A stretch of DNA of 60,000 bases from Apostichopus japonicus. Taxonomy: Eukaryota > Echinodermata > Holothuroidea > Aspidochirotida > Stichopodidae. The stretch spans positions 8,138,764-8,198,763 of the forward strand of contig NC_092583.1 of assembly GCF_037975245.1 (NCBI RefSeq), written 5' to 3'. A model generated the notes under the pieces. It ran no database searches. It saw only the letters and a program-made list of their open reading frames with translations, and had not been told where the DNA came from. Below, piece by piece: positions 25,081 to 40,000 of the stretch. The translations under genes and the position numbers were made by a program. Numbering within the stretch: the stretch's first letter is position 1; every line of letters starts with the position of its first letter.

Positions 25081-28000
25081 TGCAGGTGTATATATCACCA
25101 GATTCTCATATCTAGGCAGCATGTGGATTAATTGCCAAATTATGAGCATTTTCTTTTTTCTAATTTCTTTCTTTCTAAGCAGTATTATGTTCCCTATATC
25201 CCTGACTGAGCATGGAAGTAAAACTGTTTTTACCTCAATGGACTGAGCAAGCCTTGACTATATACATAGTAACTAATAGTATGATATATGAGGATTTTAA
25301 GTATCTATGCCTCCTCATCTAATATAAACAGTACAATGAAAGATGACTCCTACAGTCTCTAAGCTTAAAGATGAAGAAAGCGAGAGTCCCTGAAGACTTG
25401 ATTGGGTTTCAGTGATGATGGATGACGCATTGCAAGTCCCCGGAGCCTGGACTGATCCTCTCGATGCTTCAACTGTCAAGTAGCTGGTTAAAGTAGATTT
25501 TCATATCTGTCGAACTGAAGCCCAGAAGAATAGGGTTTTTTTTTTTTTCCAAAAAGAATCAGTTAAGCCAAATTGGCACCTTAATACTTACAGAGGAGGC
25601 TAACATTCGAAGAATACATAATTACTGTAGCACATCTTAGGTGTGTGTGAATGAATTTCAGTTTGATACAGTAATTTAACAACGAAGCAATTTATAAGCA
25701 AAGAGTGGGGATGGATGGTCTTTCTTTTAACTTTTATGACACAACACAGCACCTTTAAGGTGACAGGTTGCCATGAGATAGGAGAAGCTTTTTTAATTGC
25801 TTCCATTGGCACCCCTCATGCTGAGGCGGTTTAATATTGTTCTCAAGCAATGCTTCATCTCGTGGGAACTTGTCCCAGCATACAGTACGTAAGCAATAAC
25901 TGGCTCGTCTGGAGTGTTTGGACGGGAGGCAAAATTGTCTCTTTAAATTTTGTTATGCAAACAGTTAAGCTACAAGATAGAAAAGATAATTAAGAATTAT
26001 TTACGAAAGAAGGAAATATAGCGTCCTTGGGGATATTGATGAGGTATAACTTACTTATCCTATAGGATATAATTAGAATCGAGTTTATATATGATGAAGG
26101 TAAATGTTCTTAAATATTAAACAATATAATATAAATCAAACAATTTTTCACAAAAATTCAGGTTCAAATATAGGAATAGTTGTCACAGAGCTTGTGTTGA
26201 CTTGTTCATCAAGTATCCATGCTTTCTTGGAATTGAAAAGCATTTGAATACCTAAAGTGTAAATTTGGTTCTGAAATATGATGGGAGAAAGGAGGAGGGG
26301 AGGGGAAGGGGAGGGGAAAGGGGAGGGGGTGAATGCATCACCTGCATAAAGAGATACATAAATTGTACACCAGGACAGGCTGGTTGGGTGCTCCAGACTT
26401 AATTGGCCTTGATGACCAGCAAACACAATCAGGACATCCTGTGCTGATTTTTTTATTTTTGGGGGGAGGGAGGGGGGTGGGGGGTTGTGATCCATATTGA
26501 ATATTTTGCTGGTGGAATGTTGTTTAATATAAGCATCCCTGCTCTTGTCATACAGTACATGCAGTTTATGCCTGCTGTGTCATACACACAGCTACAGTAT
26601 TTCCAAGTCATGTAATATTGACACACATTTGGATATGCCTCAATCAGTTACTCGGTGTGTGCTCAAAACCAATTAAAGTCTCCGCCTACTAGCTGTGCTA
26701 GGACCGGTTCAGCATTTCCTCTATAGGTCTCATCAAATACTGCAGCCCCGATTCGTGGGAAAATTTGGGAGCGGTTCAGCACATCCTCTATAGATCATCA
26801 AATACTGCAGCCCTGATTCGTGGGAAAATTTGGGACCCTTTCAGCACATCCTCTATAGATCATCAAATACTGCAGCCCCGATTCGTGGGGGAAATTTGGG
26901 ACGCGTTCATCACATTGATGGATCTTACATATCACTAGCACTGCTTTTACAATTATACAATTCTCATATGAGCTTTGACATGAGTTTTAATTGCCTTGGT
27001 TGTACTTAACTGTAAGACTTTACTCCAACTGACTTAGAACTTTAAAGGTTAAATTACAACAGAAGAAAAGAAATGTAATCAAAACATTTTGTATAGATTT
27101 CAATGATAAACAGGAAGATAGGTGAAACCATAGAATGAATTGGCTTTAAAGGAACTGGATTTTAAAAGGTTGCCAAAATTGCTTGATATGTGCTATTAGA
27201 CATGATCATAATTGAATACATTAAACCTTAATTACAATAACTGCAAGCATTTCATTGATATTGTTTGTGTTTAATTATTATTATTTTTTTATGATATTCT
27301 TGTCTTTGTGGGAACATTCCTTTCAAACTGTTGTCATAGTGATGTAACTTGAGCAAGGCAGTACTCTTACTCAAGTTTGGTACCTTAGGAGGCATGATCC
27401 TTCAATTGCACTACGGGCGTACTACAGCACCCCTTTAAAGGCTCTGTAGCCTGGATCTACATACAGTATGCATGCATGAAGGGGTTTTGTTTCACAATTA
27501 TAAAGGAAATGTATAAACATCTCCTAAAGTTGATCCAAATGTGTTTATTCAGTAGGTAAATAATTGTACTTCTTTTGCTGTTTGTTTAATTTTGGTCTAG
27601 GATATAATTTTGTTACTTTAAGTAGGTTTCCTTGTTATTCAGTGTGATGGAAAGGCTGTTGCTTGAAATAACGTGCAAAATTAAATATACACTGACATTT
27701 CCAAATCTCTTGTTTGGACTTTTCCAATGTATATTATTTGAAATGAACGTGACTGGACAGTACAACCAAGGTAGAGTTATATAATGAGTTTATATTAATT
27801 GCTAAAGTAAGCGCACTGAAGACAATCATTAAACTATGTGACTTTTCGCTCCAACTGCACCAAAAAAGAGGGAAAAGCGGGGGTTTGTCTGGCTCTAATG
27901 ATAGTGCTGGATGGGTGTTACCATGGTTGCACTCTCAAACTTATAAGTTGGAATAAATTTGGCACGTACGTGAAAACCCACATTGGGAATATTGCGTGAA

Positions 28001-31000
28001 AGGCTAGTTTCAGATTCACACGGATTAGAAAGAAGAAATCCCCTTGTAACTTAGCGTTATGTGATCGTCAGGGAGTCTTTGTGCTCGCATTAATGTTCAG
28101 TTCAACAGCATGCTGTGTGTGTGTCATTCATATGCAGAAAGTCAACAGAAACATGCATGCAATACAGTATAGGCCCGAGTGTACATACGAGACACACGTT
28201 AGGCTGTTGGGAACGTTACAGTTACTTTGCAGAAGAATGCTCCGTATGAAAATCTAAGTGCAAGTCAATCTATTCATTGATTAGCACAAAGATTAGTTTA
28301 TGTAGTACACAAGAACAATCTTCAATGATACCCCCCCCACCCCACCCTCTGGAAATTAACTCAGAAATAGCGAATTAAGCTAAATAAAGGTAGTATTTAT
28401 CACGTCAGTTTATAAGTTTGCATACATGATGTACCGTAGTTTAATTCATACACTGAGTGCATACAGAAGGCATTTATACAGTAGGTCTATCAGCGGTTGT
28501 GTGAGAGCGTGAAACTCTTCAAACTACTGTAAGCCAGTGGAATGTACGGATGCAATCAATCTATTCCTCGATACAGCAGCAGCAATCCAAACAAACAATA
28601 ACAGCCACTTTCAATGATCTTCTTGTTTACAGTAGGTAATGAAGGATTCTTCCCTCGAAATTGGCGATTTTTACTCTCGTCCGCAGGTTTACTGCATGTT
28701 GGTGACATCATCAAGGAGATCAATGACGTAGATATTAAAAACAATCCAACGGCCTTTAACCACGAACTAGCACAGTCTAACGGTAGAGTCACGCTGAAAA
28801 TTCTACCTAACTACCGGGACAGCCTACCGCCCCCACCTCCAGTAAGTGAACACATCTTCCTTCCCCTCTCTCTCGCTCTTACACATGTTACGTCTGTTTA
28901 ATACTTGCTCTCAGTGGATGAAGCATCTATATGAGTAGACATGTTACTTTAATAGCCTATGTCACCTCTGTTTAATACTTGCTCTCAGTGGATGAAGCAT
29001 CTATATGAGTAGATATGTTACTTTAATAGCCTATGTCACCTCTGTTTAATACTTGCTCTCAGTGGATGAAGCATCTATATGAGTAGATATGTTACTTTAA
29101 TAGCCTATGTCACCTCTGTTTAATACTTGCTCTCAGTGGATGAAGCATCTACTGTACTGTATATGAGTAGATATGTTACTTTAATAGACTATGTCACCTC
29201 TGTTTAATACTTACTCTCAGTGGACGAAGCATCTATATGAGTAGACATGTTACTTTAATAGCCTATGTCACCTCTGTTTAATACTTGCTCTCAGTGGATG
29301 AAGCATCTATATGAGTAGATATGTTACTTTAATAGCCTATGTCACCTCTGTTTAATACTTGCTCTCAGTGGATGAAGCATCTATATGAGTAGATATGTTA
29401 CTTTAATAGCCTATGTCACCTCTGTTTAATACTTGCTCTCAGTGGATGAAGCATCTATATGAGTAGACATGTTACTTTAATAGCCTATGTCACCTCTGTT
29501 TAATACTTGCTCTCAGTGGATGAAGCATCTATATGAGTAGATATGTTACTTTAATAGCCTATGTCACCTCTGTTTAATACTTGCTCTTAGTGGATGAAGC
29601 ATCTACTGTATATGAGTAGATATGTTACTTTAATAGACTATGTCACCTCTGTTTAATACTTGCTCTCAGTGGACAAAGCATCTGTATGTGTGGATAGTTA
29701 CTTTAATAGCCTCTCATTGTTCTTGTGATAGGACAGGGATCCTAAATGTGCAGGGATGTTGCTCTGTGCATATTAATGCCCGATGACTCAGTGTGGCTTG
29801 TGTGGTATGGTAGGTCAGCAGCCTGTACTCAGTGTACTGTACTTCCAGCTTTATCCTGACATCAATGTGAGGCCGGGGGGGAGGGGTGGGGGGGTGGAGC
29901 TTGTAACATCAAATTATTATCATACTCCTCTAGTGCACATGTGTGTTGTAAATTCAAAATGTTCAAATTTTCATTGAGGAGATTTATATATTGTACAGCA
30001 GTATTTGATCCAAGTGCTGCATTTGAAGGAAACCTCCAATTTATAGTAACCTTTACCGTTATAAGCAGATGCGACTGTCTGTGTCAGGTTGTTCTAATTT
30101 CTTTATCTGTAGTGTCCCTTTAAACATCAAGAAAGTAAGAGGTTACTGACTGGTGAACGGATTGAAAGTTGCACCGCAGTACTTAGCTATGAAGACAAAG
30201 AACCCTTCGTCTGTGCCTTTCATTATGATCATTTATGTTTGATTCTCTCTGTTTATCTCTCCTCCTTAGATTTACCTTCGTGCTTTCTTCAGCTACAACC
30301 CTAAGAAGGACACCTTACTCCCTTGCAGTGACATAGGACTGGCATTTGAGAAGGGAGATGTGCTGTGCGTTGTAGATAGATCAGATCCAGAATGGTGGCA
30401 GGTAGGCTACATTAGTTCTGGTATGATGCAATAATCTTTACGGTGACCATTGGAGTTAATTTATGTTTGGGGATAATTTTTGTAATGCAATTCTATACCA
30501 AAACCTATAGAGCAATGTAGTTCAATAGTTTTGACTGTGTCAGGTTTTAATTCAAATAATAGAGGACAAGTTCAAAAAAAATTGAAAGTGGTTTTGAAAA
30601 AAACAAGGTCAGAGTGACAAAATTGAAGAATCAAACTACTTTTCTGTTAAGTTTCTTGTGAGTTGAAAACTGTGAAAAAAGGGACATCATAGCTTTATCA
30701 GTAGCAAACTTATGATTTGTAATGCTTTTAGTTGGTTTTGTTATCATCAGAACTAGATATACTGCTTTGAAAGTGATAGGGTGAAGTTTATGATGTGTTA
30801 TTTTAAATTGTTATGGCTGCAAGTCTCACTGAGTTGTCATACAGACCAAGTCACAGTTGTGTGTGCAAAGGGAGGTGGGGGGGGGGGGGGAGAAGAGGCC
30901 TTGTTCCCCCACCTTCCATCATCAGTTGGAAAAATTATTCTATCGGGTGATTTTACATTCTGCTGAGGAAGACATTGGCCACTGCTATGGCCCCCCCCCC

Positions 31001-34000
31001 CTCCCCATTCAACCCCACATTAAAATCAAGATTATTATGATTATTAGCTCCACCTTGTGTTTAGAGCTAAGTGTAGACTTAAGGTATAGTCTAAATTGGC
31101 CTTAGAATGCACCATTTAACATCTAAACTGTTATTGTCATTTAGCCTTTGAAGAAGATCATGTTAGGATGGAAACGTCAGGCCAACTTACTTTTACACTT
31201 TCTCTTACACAGGCTCTCTAGTCGATAAGCAGTTTGCTAACAGTTTTATATTATTTTGATCTAAACTTTTAGCGTAATGTAAATGTTATGTCTTCTTATA
31301 CAAAAAAAAAACAGTTTCTGGATAATTTAACCCCACCGGCAAGGTGTGACTGTTGTAAACTTAAACTTACGGTAATAAACTTACGTCTCCAGGTAAATGG
31401 TCTTAAACGCTCTGTTCATTTATGGATTTGTCCATTGCATGTCCGACCAACGGAGACATCTAGCTAGCAGTATACCATTACTTTTCATCTCGCCAAGTAA
31501 CCATGTACTATATTCCTTTTCCCAGGCGTACGTTGTCGGGAGGGAGGAAACCTCGGGCTTGATTCCTAGCGAGGAGTTGGAAGAGAAAAGGAGAGCCTTC
31601 GTACCATCTGATCACCTATATACAAAAAGAAGTACGTATACCAAACCCTCAATTTTAAGCAGCTCTCTTGCGTTGCTGAAGAGAAAGTTCTCAGTAATTT
31701 TGCGTGACCAAAAAACATCCCGACCGCAGTATACCTGACCAAAGTCTCAAGTTAATCTATGTAGACACAAATCGATTGCTTGAACGAACGATTTGAGTCG
31801 CACGGGTATGAAAGAAACCGCCGAGAAACGTGGGAAAGTCTGTTCTGTAAAGATTGGCAGCTCTGACAGTGATCCAGTTTAAATTGCAAACCACAGGTAT
31901 CAGGAGAGGAATTCCCAGGATATTGTAAAACAGACAGTTCTAAAAAAGCAATAATACAGGGGAGTGAAAAATAAATAATAATGATGATACTTACTACTAA
32001 ACGATCATCATTTGTGTGTGTGTATGTGTGTGTGTGTGGTGAAGGAAAAACTAAGGATATTACTGGCATGAAGAACTAGTGAAGCTGTTTAATTTGGAAC
32101 GATGCCAGTTCAGCGATCGTCAAACGAAGTGTTCTTCCTGTGTTAAATTTGGTTCATTTTCCGATACTGTTTTGTAATTAAAGATCATTGCAATGCAGCT
32201 CGTAAGCGTGACTAGTCAATTTAGATTTCAAATGATGAAAATGTTTCGGAAAATTTCCGATAGATGCAGTTTTGCTTGCGGTGTATTGATATGAAATTGT
32301 GTCAAGGTGACAAGATTTCATAACCTCAGCGGAAAGAGAAACTGCACTCAATATATATGTTCGTTATCATTCACGGTTGGAAACAAAATTAATGCAAGAG
32401 AGTGTCAGAGTTTGATCGATTGCAATCTCATTTTAAGGTAAACTTGGTTGGACAAATCTGACGTGACCTGATAAGTCAAAAGCCAAAATCTGTTACTAAA
32501 TTCAGGCTCAATTTTTAATTGAAGATCTTCTTCTTGCTGTCAATATTGACAGGAATGAGATGTTGACCTGTCATCGGCAGGATGAATGCGAATGAAATGG
32601 GGAATTTATCGCAGGAATTATGCAGATATTTATGAACAAACTACTCGTTACTTTTTGAGGAATTTATAAATACTGTCATATTTTGAATGGCCTTTGGGTT
32701 TTCACATCCTCCATTCTAAGTGTGGTAAGGCACAGTGTCAAAAATAGGATGCTAGGGGTGAGGGGTGAGGATGGGGCAGCCTGCACCCAGACTGTGCAGG
32801 ATGTAATATGTGGTGCTCTGCACTGGTTTCACACAAATGGCACAGCAGTTTTGTTTGATAGACACTGTTGATTTGCAGAGATACTCTCTGTCGTTTGATA
32901 GTGATTCAGTAAGATTGCTGTGCTGCATTGTGCAGCTGCTGCAGCTCGTCTGTATGATATGGTTCCTTAATCCGTTTGTTACATCCTCACAGAGAAGGAA
33001 AAGCAAAAGTGTTATTTAAAAAAGGCTTTTGCTTTTGTCAAACTGGAATAGACTGCAAATTTGTTGTGTCTACAATGCTGCAGATCAGATGAACCTGTTG
33101 TTAGAATGCACTTGGCAAAACTGGCAGAGGCAGATGGAACTGTTCACATGTTGGACAACCAGTCCAAATAGTCATTTCTGAGGGTGGGGGTGAGGGTGGG
33201 AGCTGAGGCATGCTGCCCCCCCGGACTGTGTAGGATGTATGGAACTGGTCACAGGTTGGACAGCCAGTCCAAACAGACATTTCTGAGGGTGGGATGGGGG
33301 TGGGAGCTGCAGAATGCTGCACCCCCCGGACTGTGTAGGATGTATGGAACTGGTCACAGGTTGGACAGCCAGTCCAAATAGACATTTCTGAGGGTGGGGG
33401 TGAGGGGTGGGGGTGGGAGCTGCAGCATGCTGTCCCCCCCCAGACTGTGTAGGATGCATGGAACTGGTCACAGGTTGGACAGCCAGTCCAAATAGACATT
33501 TCTGAGGGTGGGGGTGAGGGGTGGGGGTGGGAGCTGCAGCATGCTGCCCCTCCCCAGACTGTGTAGGATGCATGGAACTGGTCACAGGTTGGACAGCCAG
33601 TCCAAACAGACATTTCTGAGGGTGGGATGGGGGTGGGAGCTGCAGAATGCTGCACCCCCCGGACTGTGTAGGATGTATGGAACTGGTCACAGGTTGGACA
33701 GCCATTCCAAATAGACATCTCTGAGGGTGGGGGTGAGGGGTGGGGGTGGGAGCTGCAGCATGCTGTCCCCCCCAGACTGTGTAGGATGCATGGAACTGGT
33801 CACAGGTTGGACAGCCAGTCCAAATAGACATTTCTGAGGGTGGGGGTGAGGGGTGGGGGTGGGAGCTGCAGCATGCTGCCCCTCCCCAGACTGTGTAGGA
33901 TGCATGGAACTGGTCACAGGTTGGACAGCCAGTCCAAACAGACATTTCTGAGGGTGGGGGTGAGGGGTGGGGGTGGGAGCTGCAGCATGCTGCCCCCCAG

Positions 34001-37000
34001 ACTGTGTAGGATGCATGGAACTGGTCACAAGTTGGACAGCCAGTCCAAATAGACATTTCTGAGGGTGGGGATGAGGGGTGGGGGTTGGGATCTGCAGCAT
34101 GCTGCACCCCCCAGACTGTAGGATGCATGGAACTGGTCACAGGTTGGACAGCCAGTCCAAACAGACATTTCTGAGGGTGGGATGGGGGTGGGAGCTGCAG
34201 AATGCTGCACCCCCTGGACTGTGTAGGATGTATGGAACTGGTCGCAGGTTGGACAGCCAGTCCAAACAGACATTTCTGAGGGTGAGGTGTGAGCAAGCCG
34301 TCTTGCCTACCTTGTGCTATTGTGTGTGGCTGACTTTGTCGTCAAACCCTAATTCTACTCGTCCGTACTCGTCCTAACGAACAAAGATTCTTGCAAAAAG
34401 TTGTCATGGAATCAAATATAATTATGTGCTTAACTTTGTTTGGGTTTAGCTTATAATCTATTTGAACTTTTGAAATAATACCTTTAAAGCAGATGTGTGG
34501 TACGAGTAAGAATATAAAAACTGTAGAATTTCCTTTGGTATGAGTTTGAGTACAAAGTAAAATTAAAAAGGCTCTCAGTACGAGTAAGTGTATGTACAGC
34601 AGTGGCGGATCCAGGATTTCGCCGAAGGGGGGGCCCAGATGGGAAATGCCTAATCGTCGTCCTGGGGGAGGGGTCTAAGGGGAGTGGGTGCCCCCTCCCC
34701 TTTGGGAAAATTTCACAAAATATGGAGGTCCTCGGTGCAATCTGGTGCTACTTTTCGTGAAAGTTTGGAGTAAAATTTATTTCCAATAAATCATGTATTC
34801 ATGGTTTGCCGGGCATATATTTGCAATTTCGAGCAATGAGCTGGGATTTACGTCTTTGGGGAGTAGGTGGTGATGAAAACTACTTTTTACCAGGCTACTC
34901 CAGGCCATTTCATCTTGGATGCCCCCTTCCAGATGGAGACTATTGATGCAGTCAGAGTGCCCCTCTCACCTTCACTTTATCAGAATGATGGTGTACTCTT
35001 TTTTCAAATTTATTTTACAAAAAATTACACGCACAGTGGCGTAGCTAGGATTTTTTGAGTGGGGGGGCATGGGGGGCTGTTCTTTCTTGTGGGGGGGGCG
35101 GAGTTTACTATCTAAGCGGAGCGCCACCTTGGTTGGCGCGGAGCGTACAGAGAAAATTTGAGATTTCAGCACCCCCCAGATCGCAGGAGATGGCACCTGT
35201 GAGGCAAAATAGCAACCAAAATGATGTGCAACTTTGGTCACAGAAATGCAAAAAAAGTTTTTTTCTCTTTCATGCTGACTGGCCTTGCCAACTCAGCCAG
35301 ACTTTAAACTTGAGGGAAGTTGGCATCATTTGTCGTTTCAAGCTGTCAAGGCCTTTCTCCCAACTCAAACCCCTGTGGGCTACCGGTAGATTTGCAGGAT
35401 ATGCCCACATGTGGACTTAAATAGCATTAGAGGAAGGGGGTGGAAGACTAACACGCATCGATGTTTCGGTAATGGTCCACATTGATGGCTCGGTGCTTAT
35501 TAGGCCATTTATTGGGTTTCTTGAGGCAGCTGTCATCAGAATCTGGCTTTTTGTGCCAATCGATGACCGATAACATGTATTGGTATGTAAATTTCTTCTT
35601 CATATATCTAGCAACACTCTAAAAACAAATGAGTGGATTTCATTCCATTGGAGTGATCACTCGGCGCACTTCAAATTAAGAGTAAAATTTAACTCTATTG
35701 GAGTTAACCCTCACTCCTAATATGAGTGAATATAACTCTATTAGGAGTTAAGATTTACTCCAATGGAGTGGAAATTCACTCTTATACCGGAATGTGCTCA
35801 GTGATCACTCCCATGGAGTGAAATTCACCTATGTTTTTATCAGTACAGTACAGTGCATATCATCATAGACGTACGTACGTACGTACTACGTACGTTCGTA
35901 TATCAGACGCACTCGATACCCACGATAGGATACGGTCCTGGAGAAACTATTTCCACTCATCATTCAAGGCGATACAGTAGTGAGTATTGAACAGGCACAG
36001 CCGCATGTTTGCAGGAAATTCAGAATTCCCAATATTTTATATCTCTACCAGTAGTGAAAATCATGTTTCGACAGTTTCGTGGGCATAAAAAAGTTGTTTT
36101 GTGGAATATTCAATGACATATCAGGGGCAGATGCAGGATTTGTGACGGGGGGGGGGTCTGACTGGTCCAGCCGCGCCTGAACGTAAGACTATCTAAGCGG
36201 AGCGCCATCATCGGTTGGCGCGGAGCGTACAAGAAAATTTTTGGCTTTACAAACCCCCCAGATGGCCGGAAACGGCACTTCCCGAGTATTCTAAGCAGCA
36301 TGTACCTAGCCTGAAAATATGGATCTCATGTCTGCAATTTCAGGCCCCCCGTAGCTACGCCACTGATCACGCATGGGGCACTTTCCCTCGAACGTGGTAA
36401 AAAAAAATCAAAAAAAAAAAAAAAAATCAGGATTTTCAAAAAGGGGGGGCCCGGGCCCCCCCCCTGGATCCGCCCCTGGTACAGTATAAAGTTTGCATTA
36501 GTTCCTACAGTACCATTGAACATTTCCTGAATCTGAGTACAAATCAACAAGACTGTGTAGGAATACAGGCAACTATGCTAGAATATGACTATGAGTACAG
36601 ACAGACTCATTATGTCTGTGTTATTAAAGTATGAACTTTGACCTCTTTGGCAGCTCTTGTGTCATCAGTTCTCTCTCATGCTTGATGAGCCCTGGATGCA
36701 TAATCAAGTCATATGCTTTAGATATTATCTCATACTTTGTAAGCTACCAATGAACACTAAAATATGATATTATTTCTTCTCTCGAAAGATATCATTCTTC
36801 AACAAACATCTTGGAAACTGCATCATTACATGTTTATCATGTCATTTGATGTTATAATCTCATATATCAATACAGTTTATGACTTAAGCAGAATTACTAT
36901 AGCCAGATATTATTAATACAAATTAACGAACGCAATGAACAAAATTATGGATAATTCCCACTTGCTTCTTGGCATGTCATAGTTATGACTGTATATGAAA

Positions 37001-40000
37001 AAGCGAAATAAACTTGGAATCATTTTGAGATAACAGGCTCAGGCTTTATCAGAGCCTTGCTTTATATTTTAAAGAACAAACAGCCAAAGTCACTTGAGGA
37101 GTGGTTGACAGTGAAACCCATTTGTTATCACTTTCTGGCAGTGCTTCCTCAGATTCCGTCCCCGAGGAACCGTTGACATTCACAATAATGCAGATGTCTG
37201 ACAGGGCTTTAGTATCGTAAGCTAAACACCCGGTGTCCTGTTACTCCTGACGGATCTCAACCTTTTAGTTTCTGTCGGTTAAAATGTTCCGTACAGCGTC
37301 AGTATAAATTGTAGCATCTATCACCGAAAGTGTTGTAGGCCTTAAAATGAAGAAACAGCTTTTCTCTGTGCTCTGAAACATCTGCTCTACATGCGACTGT
37401 TATTAAAGTAAAGTATGCAAACAACTGTTTTGTGTGTACGGCCATGTAGTGGTGCGTTTGAAAATACCCCTGTATATGTTCAAGATATATACAACAGACT
37501 GTTTTAAAGTAATTGATTTTGCGTTTGTCTAAATTCATGTGTAAAAGTAAGTTGGCCTGACGTTTCCATCCTAGCAGGATCTTCTTTAAAGGCTAAATGA
37601 CAAGTGGATCTATACAACAGACTTTAGCCTTTGAAGAAGACCCTGCTAGGATCGAAACGTCAGGCCAACTTACTTTTACACATTCTCTTACACAGGCTCT
37701 CTAGTAGATAAGCAGTTTGCTAACAGTTTTATTTTATTTTGTCTAACTTCATGATAAAATATTTGTACTGTGACAGCAAAGTGACTTTAATCGAATGAAC
37801 ATGTAACATACAGCACTATACTTGCCGTGTGTATTAAAGGATGAGACTAGGAAGAAGTTTAATGTCACATTTTCATCGCCCAAGGAACAACAACAAAAAT
37901 TGAGAAATTTGTAAGGTTTCTGTCGTTGTTTCAATTTTTCAAGATACTCAGCTTCAACATAATGCTGTGTCTCTGGAAAGCTCCTTTAAGGCTAGCTTGA
38001 TGGTGAAGGCCAGAATGTTATTGCTAATCCTTTGGTTTATAAATTCTAATCACTCAACCAAAACAGTTTCTTTTAACTTCATTTGAATCATAGAGCTCTG
38101 TTTAATAGATGATATTCCTCGACCTACAGTATTTGTCATCCAGTGAACATTTGAGTCCATAATTTTGCATTTAGTCGCATCCTGTTGCATCTTGTGTTGC
38201 AACTGAGCAACTGACTGTAACACTCTGTATATTGGACTAAGTAGATCAGTCACTTACATTGATGTGCCTCAGATGTTTAAAGGGGTCATTTTTTGGGGTC
38301 CAAAATTGAAGTTGGTATAGAACTGCAACCTGGACTTTTTAATAGCAGTGTGTGCTAAACAGGCTATAAAATATTATGATTAATGTTGTGTCTGAAGTCA
38401 TCCGTTAATATAAATAACAATTTTATAATTATGTTACAATAGAGATCAAACAGTCTGCTTGAAAGTAATCTATAAATTGAGACAAACATCTTAAACACAT
38501 CAAGGATATTTCATATTTGTAATAAGACATGTGTTGATGGTATTGTTGCCAATCTTTTCATATTTTATTGGCTTAAAGTGATATGAAGTGGTCCAAACTG
38601 TTCGCAAATTTCAAGCAGCTGTTTCGAGTAAGAATTATATGCGTAATGGTCCGTGAGATAAAAACGTGTCAAACTAGCGGATCTTTATTGAAGACACTTT
38701 TCTCCTGTAAAGTCATTCATTTAAAACAATAACAGAAAAATATATCAAGCCACTTTGAGAAAATAGTCTTAAGGCGACTTCTTATCAGATTGGACACTTC
38801 CTTAATTTTATCAGATCAGTAAATCCTACTTCATCCTGTTCAATTATCATGTCTTAATATGTGATTTTTTCATTTAACACTTATAACCATAATAACATCA
38901 ACTCTCCCTCCCTCCCTCTCTCTCTGACAAACAGTGGCCTGCGGGCTTATAAAGGCCAAGAAGAAGAAGAAATCCAGCTACGAGACTCGGAAGAATTACC
39001 AGTTTGACAAGAGCGATATCATCAGCTACGAGGAAGTGCAGGAGATGCCACCGTTTCTGAGGAAGACATTAATATTGATAGGAGCGCAGGGAGTCGGGCG
39101 ACGAGTCATAGTCAATCATCTCATAAAGACAGACCCGGAGAGATTCGGCTCCGCCATAGCAAGTAAGATATTGTGATTTATTTGGCTGCACAGGAAAGAA
39201 AACCTGTTTCTGTCAATCAACGTTACGCCCCTTCGGATAAAAACCAGACAGCCGTTCTTCACTTCAGGGAGATCAGCTAACAGTTTGATTGGTTGACACT
39301 GGGAGGCTAATCGGTGACACTCACCCGGTGTCTCTGTTCATTTTAACGAGATGGAGGGATGGGGTCCGAGTGGGTTAATGAGGGCGGTGGTTGTAACCCA
39401 CTAGGATTCGATTGACTGTGTGGAATGCGAAATCAAATGAATGTGAAATGATGAATCACTGAATTAATTGATGCATCCCGGCATTTATACCTCATTTGTA
39501 GGACGACTGCTGTGTCTACTGAGTGGCTAAGGTTATTAGCTATTAAGATCATCATTAGTAACAATTTGTCTGCGATAGAGACAGCTCAAGTGCACATGGA
39601 GTTAAGACAGAGTTGTGTGTTTCTCCCATAACATTAAGTATGTGATTGAATGCTTGTGCACATTTATTCAAGACAGTTGTGTGTTTCTCCCATAGCATTA
39701 AGTATGTGATTGAATGCTCAAGTGCACATGGAGTCAAGACAAAGTTGTATGTTTCTCCCATAGCATTAAGTATCTAATTGAATGCTTGTAAGTGCACATG
39801 GAGTTAAGACTGTTGTGTCTTTCTCCCATAGCATGAAATATGTGATTGAATGCTTAAGTGCACATGGAGTCAATACAGAGTTGTGTGTTTCTCCCATAGT
39901 ATTAAGTATGTGATTGAATGCTTAAGTGCACATGGAGTCAAGACAGTTGTGTGTTTCTCCCATAGCATTAAGTATGTGATTGAATGCTTACAGTGGTGTT

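Larger units (their letters stand above)
23070..28686 (+). other. MAGUK intron 4
   Basis: About 5.6 kb with a G-run repeat (23210-23535), a tRNA-derived SINE (24029-24094), the 70-bp array (24231-24572), a 31-nt T-run (25048-25078) and the 66-bp array (26704-26912). No coding sequence is supported. Confidence 0.7.
31632..38934 (+). other. MAGUK intron 7
   Basis: About 7.3 kb. It holds the G-rich minisatellite (33125-34290), a cluster of G-run repeats (34600-36480), a MITE-like hairpin (35613-35845), an (acgt)n tract (35868-35900) and a palindromic repeat (37545-37741). No coding sequence is supported. Confidence 0.75.

Noticed and set aside
28556-28792. Minus-strand open frame of 78 codons
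   Set aside because: Antisense shadow of MAGUK exon 5.
33101-34296. Long minus-strand open frames (205 and 374 codons) with repeating Pro/His/Cys peptide
   Set aside because: They are produced by the G-rich minisatellite in all three minus frames. The unit simply lacks stop codons, its length is not a multiple of three, and the peptides have no domain character.
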